The position numbers and the translations under genes were made by a program. A stretch of DNA of 64,000 bases. It comes from Kwoniella bestiolae CBS 10118 (lineage: Eukaryota; Basidiomycota; Tremellomycetes; Tremellales; Cryptococcaceae). The DNA lies in the NCBI RefSeq assembly GCF_000512585.2, contig NC_089241.1, positions 2,046,001-2,110,000 of the forward strand. Reading direction: 5' to 3'. The notes under the pieces were generated by a model. It had not been told where the DNA came from. It did no database searches and saw only the letters and a list, made by a program, of their open reading frames with translations. Of this stretch, positions 12,548 through 22,856 are shown one piece after another (the stretch's first letter is position 1; each line of letters opens with the position of its first letter).

Positions 12548-13681
12548 ATGCCCTCTCATCCACGTACTATCCCCTCTCGACCCTCTGTCTCATCAACTTC
12601 GACCTCAACGATCACCTCGTCATCATTCGAAGAACGACGTATCTCACAACCGACCCTCCTCCCCTCCTCACCCAGTACACCACTGATCATCTCCTCCTGT
12701 TCATCTTCCTCCTCCTCTTCTTCCATGAGACGCTCTTCCTCTGCCCCACAGCCCAGACGGGGAAGCTCCCTACCTTCTATCCCATCTTCGAGCACCTCCA
12801 CAACAATGACAAGTATCGACCACACCCCTTCCACCACCGGAGAAGAGGAGGAGGAAGGACCAGGACCACGTATGGATATCCTACAATTCATCTCCTCGAC
12901 AATCGACCCATCATGGGAAGAAATTGAGAACTCCCCTCTCTCGATGGTACCTTCCATCCTCCCCACCACCTCCGACATAGATATGGTGACTTTCCTCAGA
13001 GAAGCTCCAGGAGTGGTCAGATCACCCCTCAGCGACTCGGTCACCTCGTTCGACGATCAAGTACCCTACAACCCCCAAGACGCAAACGAAGAGGATGAGA
13101 TGTACCTCGAGATGGACACTCACAGACATGCTTTAGTCACTCCCGAGCTGAAGCAGGTATCCTTGCGGACATTCCTAGAAGAAGAAAACTCAAGGTTCAA
13201 CTATACACACATCGACGACTCGCCGAACCCTTCATCAAGTATCAGTGAGATATACGGTCTGGGTTCTTGTTCAGCTTCATCCTCGAAATTACCACCCTCA
13301 TCTCTCGATCAGTTGGAAATAGGACCGGACAACGAACATCAATTGACGCTCAACGAATTCCTTAATGGTCCGGTCTCACGCCCACAGTCAAGGTCCAGGT
13401 CGAGAGGTCGGATATCCACGTTCGACCAATCTCTCATATCGCGTTCGGGATCCCAACGATCCACTTCCTCAACGGTGAATAGTCACAAGAGGGTGGTATC
13501 GCTTAATCCCAGTATGGTACATAGGACGGGACAGCTGGGATTGGGATTACAGGTACAGGCGAATCATACTAGTCCAGAGTTGGATGGGGGTAAGAAGGAT
13601 CATCAGAGTCATGGGGGAGTAGGAAAGGTGATGAAGTTTGCGAGGGATGCGTTTAAGATTGGTAGTGGGACTTCGAGGTGA
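12548..13681 (+). CDS. Unrecognised Ser-rich protein with four FxxF-like short motifs, 377 aa
   Basis: One uninterrupted open frame with an ATG at 12548 and TGA at 13679-13681. The N-terminal 100 residues are Ser/Thr/Pro-rich and disordered. Four short hydrophobic motifs are spaced along the acidic middle: DILQFIS (about residue 110), DMVTFLRE (about 144), SLRTFLEEE (about 205) and TLNEFLNG (about 266). The C-terminal quarter is basic and Ser/Arg-rich (RPQSRSRSRGR). No enzyme fold, membrane segment or signal peptide is seen. The motifs look like docking or activation motifs, so a regulatory protein is plausible. The gene has no intron, unlike most neighbours. Function unknown. Confidence 0.72.
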   Translation: MPSHPRTIPSRPSVSSTSTSTITSSSFEERRISQPTLLPSSPSTPLIISSCSSSSSSSSMRRSSSAPQPRRGSSLPSIPSSSTSTTMTSIDHTPSTTGEEEEEGPGPRMDILQFISSTIDPSWEEIENSPLSMVPSILPTTSDIDMVTFLREAPGVVRSPLSDSVTSFDDQVPYNPQDANEEDEMYLEMDTHRHALVTPELKQVSLRTFLEEENSRFNYTHIDDSPNPSSSISEIYGLGSCSASSSKLPPSSLDQLEIGPDNEHQLTLNEFLNGPVSRPQSRSRSRGRISTFDQSLISRSGSQRSTSSTVNSHKRVVSLNPSMVHRTGQLGLGLQVQANHTSPELDGGKKDHQSHGGVGKVMKFARDAFKIGSGTSR

Positions 13682-14132
13682 ACGAACCAGGGTGGTTCGT
13701 TGAGATCATAGTCATATAACCATCGCCATCTTTATCTTCATTTTCTTTCAACCAATGTTGGTTCTTTAGGATCTGACAACCATAGTATATTCACTTTATC
13801 ACTTCATTGCATATTTTTGGGTATTTTTAACATAACTTATCAGTTCATAGCATTTCACCATTATTACGACCTTTCACGAAATAATATATACAATCATTTC
13901 ATATGTATCGGGATGAATGAGTTCTCTAATCACGTATCAAAATCAAATATCGACTATCATCCAATCTGAAGACTCGCAATGAATGTAGACACCTAACCAA
14001 AGTCGAATTGAATCCAAGTAATGACACGACGGATGTTATACAAGTTAAAATGTCATTCGGCGACTCATTCCCACCTTTCAACCTCGAGTCTAAATTACCT
14101 TTTACCTTCTTCCCTCATCCTGCACTTCAGTC
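13682..14132. other. Convergent 3' intergenic region
   Basis: AT-rich sequence between two gene ends, with poly-T stretches near 13740 and 13815. No gene seen. Confidence 0.5.
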
Positions 14133-14916
14133 TCACGCCCCTCCAATCGACTTAATGACCCCCTCGAGTTTTCTGGAAATCAATGCATATCGATTTTGGC
14201 AGGACTGTTAATACCGAGCGGAGCGAGGTGAAGTAAAAAGTGGCGGGAATGAAATGCGATCTCACGTCAGCTCGATCAACTCAACTCATTGACATAGCCA
14301 AACTCTCATGTACAAGTAAACTCCCCCAGTGCCTTGTTTCCGTCCAAGTGGATAGTCGTAGTGAACATAGAAATGGAAAGAAAGTAAGTATACGCACCTT
14401 TGAATCCCTCCCATTCCCCACCTTGCTCGCCACCCCCATCCAATCAGGTTTCCCAACCCTAGGATGCAACTGACTAAACAACCTCCAATCTTCTTCCCCC
14501 GTCCATCCTCTGCCGGTACTTCCACTGCCATTCTTTCGGGGTGTACCACAGACAGAACCCTTCGATGAACCCTTCTTCTTGGGAGTGTTGTTGTGATGTT
14601 TGACTCTCTTCTTGGGTCTATCTGACTCTGATTCCGAGTGGACATCGCCCAAAGATGGTTTCTCGTCGACGGTCGGCTCGAACTCTGAAGAAGGGTCTTC
14701 TTCGGATGCGGAAAGAGAGGGTGAAGAGGATGGGACGAGGTCGCTTGTATTGTCGGTGAAGTATTCCTGCTTGACTGGGTTGCTGGGAGTGCTGGTTTGT
14801 GCTGTGTGAGCGTTGGAGCTGGTAGATGGTTTGGGCTTGGGGTAGGGATTGGAATTTGCCCGGGATGAGCGAATGAGGGATAGGGAGGAGGGAGTGGAGT
14901 ATTCGGATCGGGGCAT
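14133..14916 (-). CDS. Myb/SANT-like DNA-binding protein
   Basis: Two exons: 14398-14916 and 14205-14397 removed as an intron, then 14133-14204. The N-terminal 130 residues are Ser-rich with an acidic patch and a basic KKRVKHHNNTPKKK stretch that could be a nuclear signal. The single Myb repeat is at the C-terminus: GWTGEEDWRLFSQLHPRVGK, then WMGVASKV, then across the intron GRDSKSCQNRYALISRKLEG. The helix-3 pattern SCQNRY..L with spaced tryptophans fits a SANT/Myb-like fold. The 193-nt intron is long for this locus and splits the recognition helix. The joined frame is exact (AAG then TCC). The protein is about 196 residues. Target genes are unknown. Confidence 0.75.
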
Positions 14917-15566
14917 GATGAGTGTGTACTGATATTTTGGCTTGGATGGGGCCGCTGAAGAGTGGGGAGTGAGTGATAACGTGAGATTGAGTTGAGGAGG
15001 TGGGCGAGGTTGTAATGATGGATGGCGGTTTTTGTATGGGGGTTAGAAAAGTATAAGGGAGAGAGCGAGGTGGGAGCCTTGGAGGTGTAGAGGGATCCCT
15101 CTAAAATACCTCTGCTGAGATGCTGTGGGATGATACGAGTCAAGATGAAGAGATGATTAGGAAGAGAAACTAAGTACTCAAATAGCAAATACCAACAATT
15201 CGACTTGATCATGTTACAACGAGCAAAGGACTTTGACCGTGTATACTGTGTGTACAGTATATGTGCGCACGAGCCCATAGTAAAGGATTGTGACTTTGAC
15301 ATGATTAACAATGACATATCCATGATCCTCCCAAACTGTCCTAAATTACAATCATCCCAGTCCGATATCTCGCAGGATTATCTTCATCCTCATCTATCTA
15401 TCCACAACAATCCATCCGGAAAAATCCACTACATATAAGCCAACCTTCAACACGACAACGCCCTTCAATCCATACTTCATCCAGCTAACTCATCAAGTTG
15501 TGCCTTTCTCTTTTCTCTAGATATCTCGTCAGCTCACTTGATCGCTTGACAACAGCAGCTCACCTA
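14917..15566. other. Intergenic region upstream of the Myb-like gene
   Basis: Holds the promoter of the Myb-like gene and the 3' end of the next gene. The main visible structure is a 20-bp dyad at 15242-15261. No gene is seen. Confidence 0.45.
15242..15261. promoter_or_regulatory. Perfect dyad TATACTGT-n4-ACAGTATA
   Basis: Two 8-bp arms are exact reverse complements with a 4-nt GTGT spacer, about 330 bp upstream of the Myb-like gene. A dyad this regular suggests a dimeric transcription factor site, but no factor can be named. Confidence 0.3.
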
Positions 15567-17093
15567 CTAAGTAGGAACCAGATCTTCAGATCCCGGTATC
15601 TCCAAATTTTCCATGGGACCAGCTGTTGATTCTTCTGCTTCATCAACTGGAGACTCATTCTGCGGAGGATTGACAATGCTCAAACCGGACTTTCCAATAC
15701 TTTTCTTCTTCCCAGGTCCGCCAGAGTCTTTTCCCATCTGTCCAATCCTCTGTCGTTTCTTTCCATTCTCTTTTTCAATTTCTAATCTGTCAAAAAGATC
15801 TTTCCGAGCAGATTGAAGTCGCTTCTGTGCTTTCTCCTTTCTCTCTACTTCATGCCGTTTCATCCACTCGTTGATCTTCCTCCATCGCTCCTCCATCTTG
15901 TTATTTGCTTTCTCCTCTTCTTCGGTGAGAACGTGTAGGATGATTTCACATTCCATCATCTCGTCAAATTTCCTCTTGAAACCTTGCAAATTTCGCTAGA
16001 TATCAAGACAAATCAGTTTTCAGGACGTCGCAGCGATTTGAAGGAAATTAACAACTCACTTTTTCCACTTGGATTGCATTTCTACAAGTGGAGATGATGG
16101 GGTTGATGTCAAACTTAGGTTCCTTCGTAGGAACCATGATACGCATCGGACAGACAGGATGACTCTGCAGGTTGCCGAGAAACTGGCAGAAAAGATACTC
16201 TGAATCAACTCAACATATAACTACAGGAGATCACCTCGTCGGCTTACCTTGATAAACCAAAAGATCAACTCATCCTTTGTTGATTCCTCTGTATCCCCTT
16301 CGATGCCCTCGAGGATCTTTTGGTGAAGAATCAATGGCCCTCGATCGGTTCGGATGATCACCTATCATCCATTTTCTCAGCCAATGTGTTCGGACACGTT
16401 TGGGGTACTTGGACTCACTTGGACCTGACCATCCGTAAAGTCAATCTCTATTCGACCGAATGTCCAAGCGCGTATGATCGACTCGACTTGAGGAGTGGCG
16501 AGATCATGATAAAGCTATCAAAGGTACTGTACTCTCAGTTTTCCTCTCTTCATTTCGCAGATCGCACATGATCTGGGATTTTCTAACCAAACACATCAAC
16601 TCACAGAATCGTACAATACCTTCCTGAACACCAGCACCTCAACCTCAACTTCTCCACTATGCTCTCGTTCTTGGCGTTCCTGATCCCGCACCATCCGTTC
16701 CATCTCTTTGAAAGCCTCTGCAAACTCCATCTTTGTGGTATCGTCGTACTCCTCGTTAGATCGAATTTCAGCCTCGATCATCTCCATCCTGGGGATCCTC
16801 GCCAGAGCTTGTAATTTTAAGGATACTTCAATGGTGCTTTGGTTGTTGGTTGTCTTCTCAGTATCAGTATGAGGTGAGGTTGTCCGCATCGGTCGGGAGA
16901 TAGTCCAGAGCTTCACTATTCAGCATACATCTTCGATAGAGGAGGTGATGAAGCTGGTGGTATGGGGTATATGGTGTATCAGACCGTTGAGCGGTTGAAG
17001 TGATTCCTTGGTAGGGGATGGTGGTTTTGTAAGATTGGTCGAGGATAGGGATGAGGACGGGGAAGAGGTATTACTGGAGGATGACATCTTCAT
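15567..17093 (-). CDS. Unrecognised coiled-coil protein, seven exons
   Basis: The start is ATG 17091-17093 (MKMSSSS) or 17085-17087. Exons read by eye: 17093 to about 16920, then about 16840 to 16605, 16419-16514, 16248-16316, 16060-16182 and 15567-15995. The joined protein has a Ser-rich start, a helical middle (EMIEAEIRSNEEYDD, EAFKEMERMVRDQERQ), a compact part (VESIIRAWTFGRIEIDF, DELIFWFIKFLGNLQSHP) and a charged coiled coil rich in Lys/Glu (MEERWRKINEWMKRHEVERK). The small exon at 16419-16514 restores frame on both sides, which supports it. The first intron is less certain: an in-frame TGA near 16925 must be removed. I do not recognise the family. A nuclear or kinetochore scaffold is possible but unsupported. 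Confidence 0.6.
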
Positions 17094-17759
17094 ATGATAT
17101 GGTAAATCTGTAAGGACTCGGACTGTAGGTCAATCTAACGGCGAAAGATGTTAGTTTCTTGGTGAGTGAATATAAGTTTGAGTGGTCGATACAAGAAGCT
17201 TCGGTTGAGAGGAAGAAGAACGAGAGAGAAGGTGAAAGAGTGCATGGTCAGTTTCCAATTCTTGCAGACCTATTTATACAGTATCATCTTCAAAGTCATC
17301 TGCAGATAAGACTGAAAAGGAGGTCTGTGCGTCGATCACAAGAATCAGATTTATAGTCCCCCAATATCAGACCATTTGATCGATTGTAGCTGACGTCAGC
17401 TCGCGATAAGTTAAAGCCAAAGGTAAGATACGTATCATCAGTAAAGCTTAAAACGATTGAGAACGACATAGGTTTCACATTATTCCGTGGCTTTGCCAAT
17501 ACTATGCGTTTCTCATCTCACCAAACGAACGAGTAGTAGAATAGCATAATGGTCAGTCACTCCATTGCTTTGCTGATGCTCTATGGTGTTCTTAATCATA
17601 CCTCCAGGATCGAGGTCAGTAACATACGAGTACTGCTGATGATGGCAATACATCTTACCCTAAGGGATATCTATGAGCAGTACATTCCTCCATCCTCTAA
17701 AGATCTCTGTTATGCGGAATCACAAGAAGAGCATGCATGTGATCAAAACCTGACTTGAC
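17094..17759. other. Intergenic region with a CRE-type palindrome
   Basis: Contains the promoter of the minus-strand coiled-coil gene and the 3' flank of RSA4. Apart from the 14-bp palindrome at 17388-17401 nothing stands out. Short open frames at 17159-17356 and 17549-17758 lack splice or similarity support. Confidence 0.45.
17388..17401. promoter_or_regulatory. CRE palindrome AGCTGACGTCAGCT
   Basis: A perfect 14-bp palindrome around TGACGTCA, the consensus cAMP-response/ATF-CREB site. It lies about 300 bp upstream of the coiled-coil gene start at 17093. Use by a bZIP factor is inferred from the motif. Confidence 0.4.
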
Positions 17760-19982
17760 CTAATTTCTCCATCTGGATTTCGACATCAGTATTGATCCGT
17801 TGGAAATTCGGAAGGGAGCAGAGCTCCACTCACATCTTGACCGTCTTATCCCTCCCACCACTAACAACCTTATCAGCCACAAAGTCCACGCAGTACACTT
17901 CATCCGTATGTCCAGGTAAATCGATTCTGATCTTGTAAGTCTTCAAGTTCCACAGCTAGTAACACACACACACACACACATACCACTCGATCAGCTCCAC
18001 ACAATTTACCCACTGAACACACCGGATCAGAGTGAAGACGGCTCTCTCACTCACCTTCAAAGTCGTATCCTTACTCGCACTAACCAACATTCTCGAATCC
18101 GCCGACCAAGCCACCCTATAAACAGCAGCCACGTGACCTCTCAGACTCGCTATGAACTTCCCAGTCTTGCCCTCCCAGATCTTCACGGCATTATCAAACC
18201 CTGCACTGGCGATCATCCTTCCATCGGGGGAGAAGGCAACGTGATTGACCTGTTTCTGATGGCCTGTCAATCTTGCGAGAGGTTTCTTGGGAGTAGCAGA
18301 GGTGGAGAATGACGAGGAAGCTTGATCAGGCCAGAGGAAGAGGGTATGATCGTCCGATCCGGTGATGAGTGTTTCGGGGTGGGTAGAAGTGACGTTTTTG
18401 TATCGTGCGAGGGCGAGGGTTTTGGCTGAGAGGTAGGAAAGGTAAATCAGCGTCTGATCCTGGGATCGAGTTGTGACATGAGGATGACAGACACGAAAGA
18501 AACGAAGAAAGAGACAGTATGGTGACCTCAGAGCTGCCACTCACCCTCTTCATCATCCTTTGGCACCTTTCCAGTGTGATCATACGGACCAGTCCTCAAC
18601 ACGAAATCCGTACTCAGCGCCATCGTATTCACCCAATGAGCATGTTCATTCAATGTTCGTATCAGTTTCCCCTGTGAGCGATGATTGTAATCAGTAATCA
18701 GCTCAGGTCAGAACAACAGTAGAAGGTGTATATGACATTCGGCAGACTCACATCAACCCCACTCCAAACTTTGACCGTCCTATCGCTACTCCCCGTATAG
18801 ATCACATTCTCCCCACCCCATCTAACAACATTCACACTTGCCGCATGGCCCGTCAAGACAAACTCTATCGTCCGGGTGGAGGTATTCCATATCCTGACGG
18901 TACCGTCTTTCGAAGCGGAAGCTAGTCTGGGAGAAGGTGATTTAGAGTTGACCAAATGTAATGGTTCGAACGCCAGGGATGTTATCCATTTGGTGTGGCC
19001 GAATAGGGGTTGGCCGTATGCTTGACCTGTTGAGGGGGTCCATAGTCGGACCTTTGAAATCCAATAGGTGATTCAGTACCAGTTCAACGCAAAGTGATCG
19101 TGATAATGGAGGGGAAGACTTACCTGTCCATCATGTCCACCGGTGGCTAAGATCTTTTCCCTTGAATCCCATTCTACACACAATACCCAACCTTTATGGC
19201 CCGTCAATGTCCACTACACAACATTTGAAATCAGCTCTGTCCGACCCGTTTTCTCATGGACGTTAAGCTGACTCACCTTGGGTGTTTCCGTGTCCATATC
19301 CCATATCCTCGCTGTAGCATCCCCAGAACCAGTAGCAGCGTATTTACCGGTCGGTGAGTGAGCACAACATAAAATAGGCGATGAATGGCCTGATCAACCA
19401 TGAAAAACGAATATCAGCGCAAGTCTTCCCCTGACCCGTGAAGAGGTTCCAATAAGCCGACGCACCACTCAAGGTAGCACTACACCTCCCAACACTCCTT
19501 ACTCTAAATACCGCCTGAGGCTCACACCACAGTTCAAATACATCTTCAGGTGAGAATGTCGTACCGGGCGTTTTGAGCGCATCAAGCTGGATAGAATTGT
19601 TGATTTGCACTCTGGCAGATTGGGTCGAGGTGGTAGGTACTTTAGGTATCAGGTGGAATGCGTAGGGTAATGGATCCTCAGTCTGCATTCACAAAATCAA
19701 CTCAACATGATCAGCTAGATGAAGACAAGCGTGCTCCAATATAAGCTAGGTTGAGTAGGGACCTACCTCCCCTCTGAGCTTGTTCACAAGCATCTGCAAG
19801 GCATCTCTACCCGTATCAGCGGGTAGATTAATCGCGGGACCAAGGTTCGACCCATCTTCAGAAGACTTGAACTGCACTACAATCGATGGGATTGGTACCT
19901 CTGGTTCGGGCGCGGTGGGCTTTTCGAGCGATTTGGCATAGTTTGATTTCTGTCTTTTGGGTGGTGGGAGTAGGGTAGCCAT
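17760..19982 (-). CDS. RSA4: Ribosome assembly protein RSA4 (Notchless), WD40
   Basis: Notchless/Rsa4 is a WD40 factor of pre-60S particles, acting through the Rea1 AAA ATPase. The start is ATG 19980-19982. The N-terminus carries the NLE/UBL-like domain (IPSIVVQFKSSEDGSNLGP, LPADTGRDALQMLVNKL), followed by FSPEDVFELWCEPQAVFRVR and then eight WD repeats (for example GKYAATGSGDATARIWD, RLASASKDGTVRIWN, ENVIYTGSSDRTVKVW, RMIASAGFDNAVKIWEG, KVVSGGRDKTVKI). The last intron (17773-17833) is easy to miss: without it the protein ends early, while splicing adds a 13-nt exon at 17760-17772 giving the normal KIWRN end. About nine introns; one holds a CA repeat. Family order and length match the orthologues well. 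Confidence 0.93.
17961..17980. repeat. (CA)n microsatellite in an RSA4 intron
   Basis: A pure AC run of about 20 bp that reads GT on the gene strand, directly upstream of an intron acceptor of RSA4. It is the only long dinucleotide run in this part of the window. Confidence 0.85.
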
Positions 19983-20330
19983 TGTGCTCCGTCTGTCTAG
20001 GGTAGTTGAATGAAGATAGATGGATGAAAGGTTTGTTAAACTCTTTCAGACTGAGATTCTCGTTAATCCTAGCTCATGAACATTTTCAACATTTTGAACT
20101 TCCAACGGTAAGATCCATTTCAGGCACGGTGCACGTCTCGAAATGGGATAAAATAAAAATAAATAGCCTCTCAAAATAATCGATTGTCAGAAATAGGATA
20201 AATCAGTCATTCATCTTTGATTACTACTCTGTTTATCTGTTTATTCCCAACCCCGTATTTATCATCTATTCTCCCTTCCTCCCCTCGCACCCAAACACCT
20301 CCACATACAACGTCCACTACCGTACACTCG
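19983..20330. other. Divergent promoter between RSA4 and the homeodomain gene
   Basis: About 350 bp. It contains AT-rich sequence (taaaataaaaataaatag near 20148) and a C/T-rich leader before the homeodomain gene. No gene seen. Confidence 0.5.
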
Positions 20331-22517
20331 ATGACATACACCATGGACAGTGAGAAGCACGTCCATATCTCTTCACCCAAGGGACCAGAGGATGCAGTGA
20401 GTGTGCTATCACAGGGATTGAATCCCACTTCAGAGTGTCCTCACGTTAGCTAGCTACTTGGCTGACCTAGCCCCACCATCAGTCAGGTATAGCAGACGAA
20501 TACCCCTCACCTGAACGGACACCAGCAACTCTAAGCGAACATGTACCCGTCGAAGACTCGTTGCTCCAGCAGCAAGAGCAGCAATCAGAACAAGAAACGA
20601 ACGATAATGCTGAGACCCACCATCAACAGCACCAACAGGAAGATACGGATATGCAGACTGAGCTGGCCAACCAGGTAGCTGCTCAAGCCATCGAAGCCGC
20701 CGTAGCTGCCGAGGTACGAGCCAACTCCAACTCCAACTCCAACTCGGTTACTCAGAATCAAGATGTGGACATGAACATTCATCAACAGCAGCAACAAAAC
20801 AACGAAGAACACATAAGACATCAACAGCATAATCCTCGACAACCCACCTTCCCGAAATCGCGAATCCCCCCTGCCTCCTCTTCTAGTCTGTCCCCTCATT
20901 ACGCTCATGCCCTACCGAGAAGCGGTAAGCACAGTGCCACACCGAAACTCACACCAAATGAGCAGATAGCGGTACTTAGAGAAGCCTATGCCAAGAACCC
21001 GAATCCTGGTAAGAAGGAGTTGGAGTATCTCGCTGAGAGGACGGGTAGACCATGGAACAAGATTAGGGAATATTTCAGACAGAGGAGGAACAAGTTGAGG
21101 GGGTTGGAAGATTTGGAAAATATGCAGGAACCTGGGAGGGCTAGTGGATGGTGAGTTGATAGTTATTCCGTATTCCGAGGCGAATTACCCTCTTATTGAG
21201 TCATATTCTGCTTGTATTGATTTGAACTAGAGTGGTCATTAACGTATTCCCCAATATAGGCTTCAAGTTGCATACCGCCAAGCGCCCGCTACATCGTCTA
21301 TCACCCAATTATCATTGTACAACTCTTACAAACATCGATTTGACCCTTATTCGATAACCACTCCTTTACTGGGAGGACAAGAGCTGATACAGTTGGCTTG
21401 TGCTACTTTCCCAGGATGTGAGATGGCAAAAGATGAGAACGAGTATGTACTAAAGGGCTTGAAGGAGAAAGAGAAGGAAAAGGAGAATGGTGATCAGAAT
21501 GAGGGGAATGCGGTCGAGGGTGAGAATCCAGGTGATCAAGAGGAATGGGAGAAAGGCATGGAAGGGCTAGTAGAGCCGCTCAGAGCGGGAAGCTGGTGTG
21601 TATCCCTCGTGTCTTGGTAATACAATGTCGCATCATGGCATCCTCCAAGCGGAAGAGACTTGTGCTGATAGATGGAATTCATCAGGCTACTAAGTTCGTT
21701 CCAACATCAAAACGACCCCAACGCACCTTCCACCCTTACCCAAACAGACTTATATACCTCTTACGCCGCTCGATTCTCCTCACTCCTTACTAATGCTGGT
21801 CAACCGGAGAACCCAACTTCTCAGGACCAGCCTCAGCCTCAAGCTGAACAGCAACAACCTACACAAGAGGAACAAGATCACGAGGCGGACATGCGAGCAT
21901 TCGAAGAAGCGGGCCTGAATGACGGAGCGAACGACCAAGACAACGACGACGCAGAGACCGAACATCAGTCGCTTGCTTCTCTCTTACCTGATCAACCTTC
22001 TCTTTCGCCTGCTCCTCTCCCTCTCGTGCCACAGCAGAAGAAGGAGAACAGGTTGTTGAACCCATTCGAACTGATCAATCTCACACGAATGACTTTCCCC
22101 AAATGTGAGCCTATGGTTGATTCATCAGGCAAATTCGTGATCAAGGGGTTGGAACGTAGGCTGGGACATATACCCGGATCGAGCCAGAGGGAAAGGGAGA
22201 TGTTCGATTTCGCGCTGTACAATGAGAGTAAACCTGGTGAAGCGTTTGTGGGACTTATGAAGAGGAAATTGGGGATGTTGAATTCCGAAGCTTCCCCTGC
22301 GTCGGCAAGCAAAGATATAGACGGAGAGGCAGAGGCAGAGGCGGATGGGAGAGATGCGAAGAAGTTGAAGTTGAATGAGAAACACCCGGAAGAGGAAGGG
22401 GAGAAGAGGGATGAGAGGGAACTGACAGAGGAAGATAAGGAGCTGATACAGGGTTTGAAGAGGTTTAGGAACAGTCAGTTGGGGGATCAGGTCAGGGATG
22501 TTTGTATAAGTCAGTGA
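20331..22517 (+). CDS. Homeodomain transcription factor with a duplicated C-terminal motif
   Basis: The start is ATG 20331 (MTYTMDSEK); the ATG at 20343 is an in-frame alternative. Introns lie at about 20399-20482, 21152-21258 and 21595-21685. The N-terminal part is rich in Gln, Asn and His. The homeodomain covers about 20945-21110: TPNEQIAVLREAYAKNP, then ELEYLAERTGR, then helix 3 PWNKIREYFRQRRNK, where the usual Trp-Phe-x-Asn-x-Arg core is varied to YFRQRRNK. Downstream a motif occurs twice: ELIQLACATFPGCE at about 21379 and ELINLTRMTFPKCE at about 22069, each followed by V.KGL. The end is acidic/basic. It is not one of the mating-type homeodomain proteins as far as can be seen; the target is unknown. 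Confidence 0.82.
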
Positions 22518-22856
22518 TCAAAGAAAATTACCAGATTATTTTCGACAGTCGAATCTGTATCCTCGATGCCTGTCGTTTTCATTTCTCACGTTCGATTTCT
22601 CCGTGAGCCCTTTCTTTTGATTTGTTATCTATTTAAGTATTATGGACTAGCTCAATTTCGCTTTGAATATCTTTTACTTGTGAGACTGTACGCAATCTGA
22701 CCGAAGAGTTGTAAACATAGTATATTACATCGTATAACATGAATAGCCTATCTATCTAGCATAGCCTTCCATCGATTCGATTATTTACGATCCGCAATAC
22801 ACACTATCGCGGATGCCGTCTCTAATTTAAACTGTCCATTCTGAAACGATATATCT
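22518..22856. other. Convergent 3' intergenic region
   Basis: AT-rich 3' flanks of the homeodomain and DUO1 genes. No gene seen. Confidence 0.5.

Noticed and set aside
12556..13044. Minus-strand Glu/Val-rich open frame.
   Set aside because: It is antisense to the Ser-rich gene at 12548 and has no splice or family support.
17530..17640. A tRNA-like stretch (TAGCATAATGG followed by ACCTC-CAGGATC-GAGGT).
   Set aside because: The 7-nt loop does not begin TTC as a T-loop must, no acceptor stem pairs, and no T-run follows.
18955..18980. A B-box-like GGTTCGAAC.
   Set aside because: It lies inside RSA4 coding sequence, and no A box or tRNA fold surrounds it.
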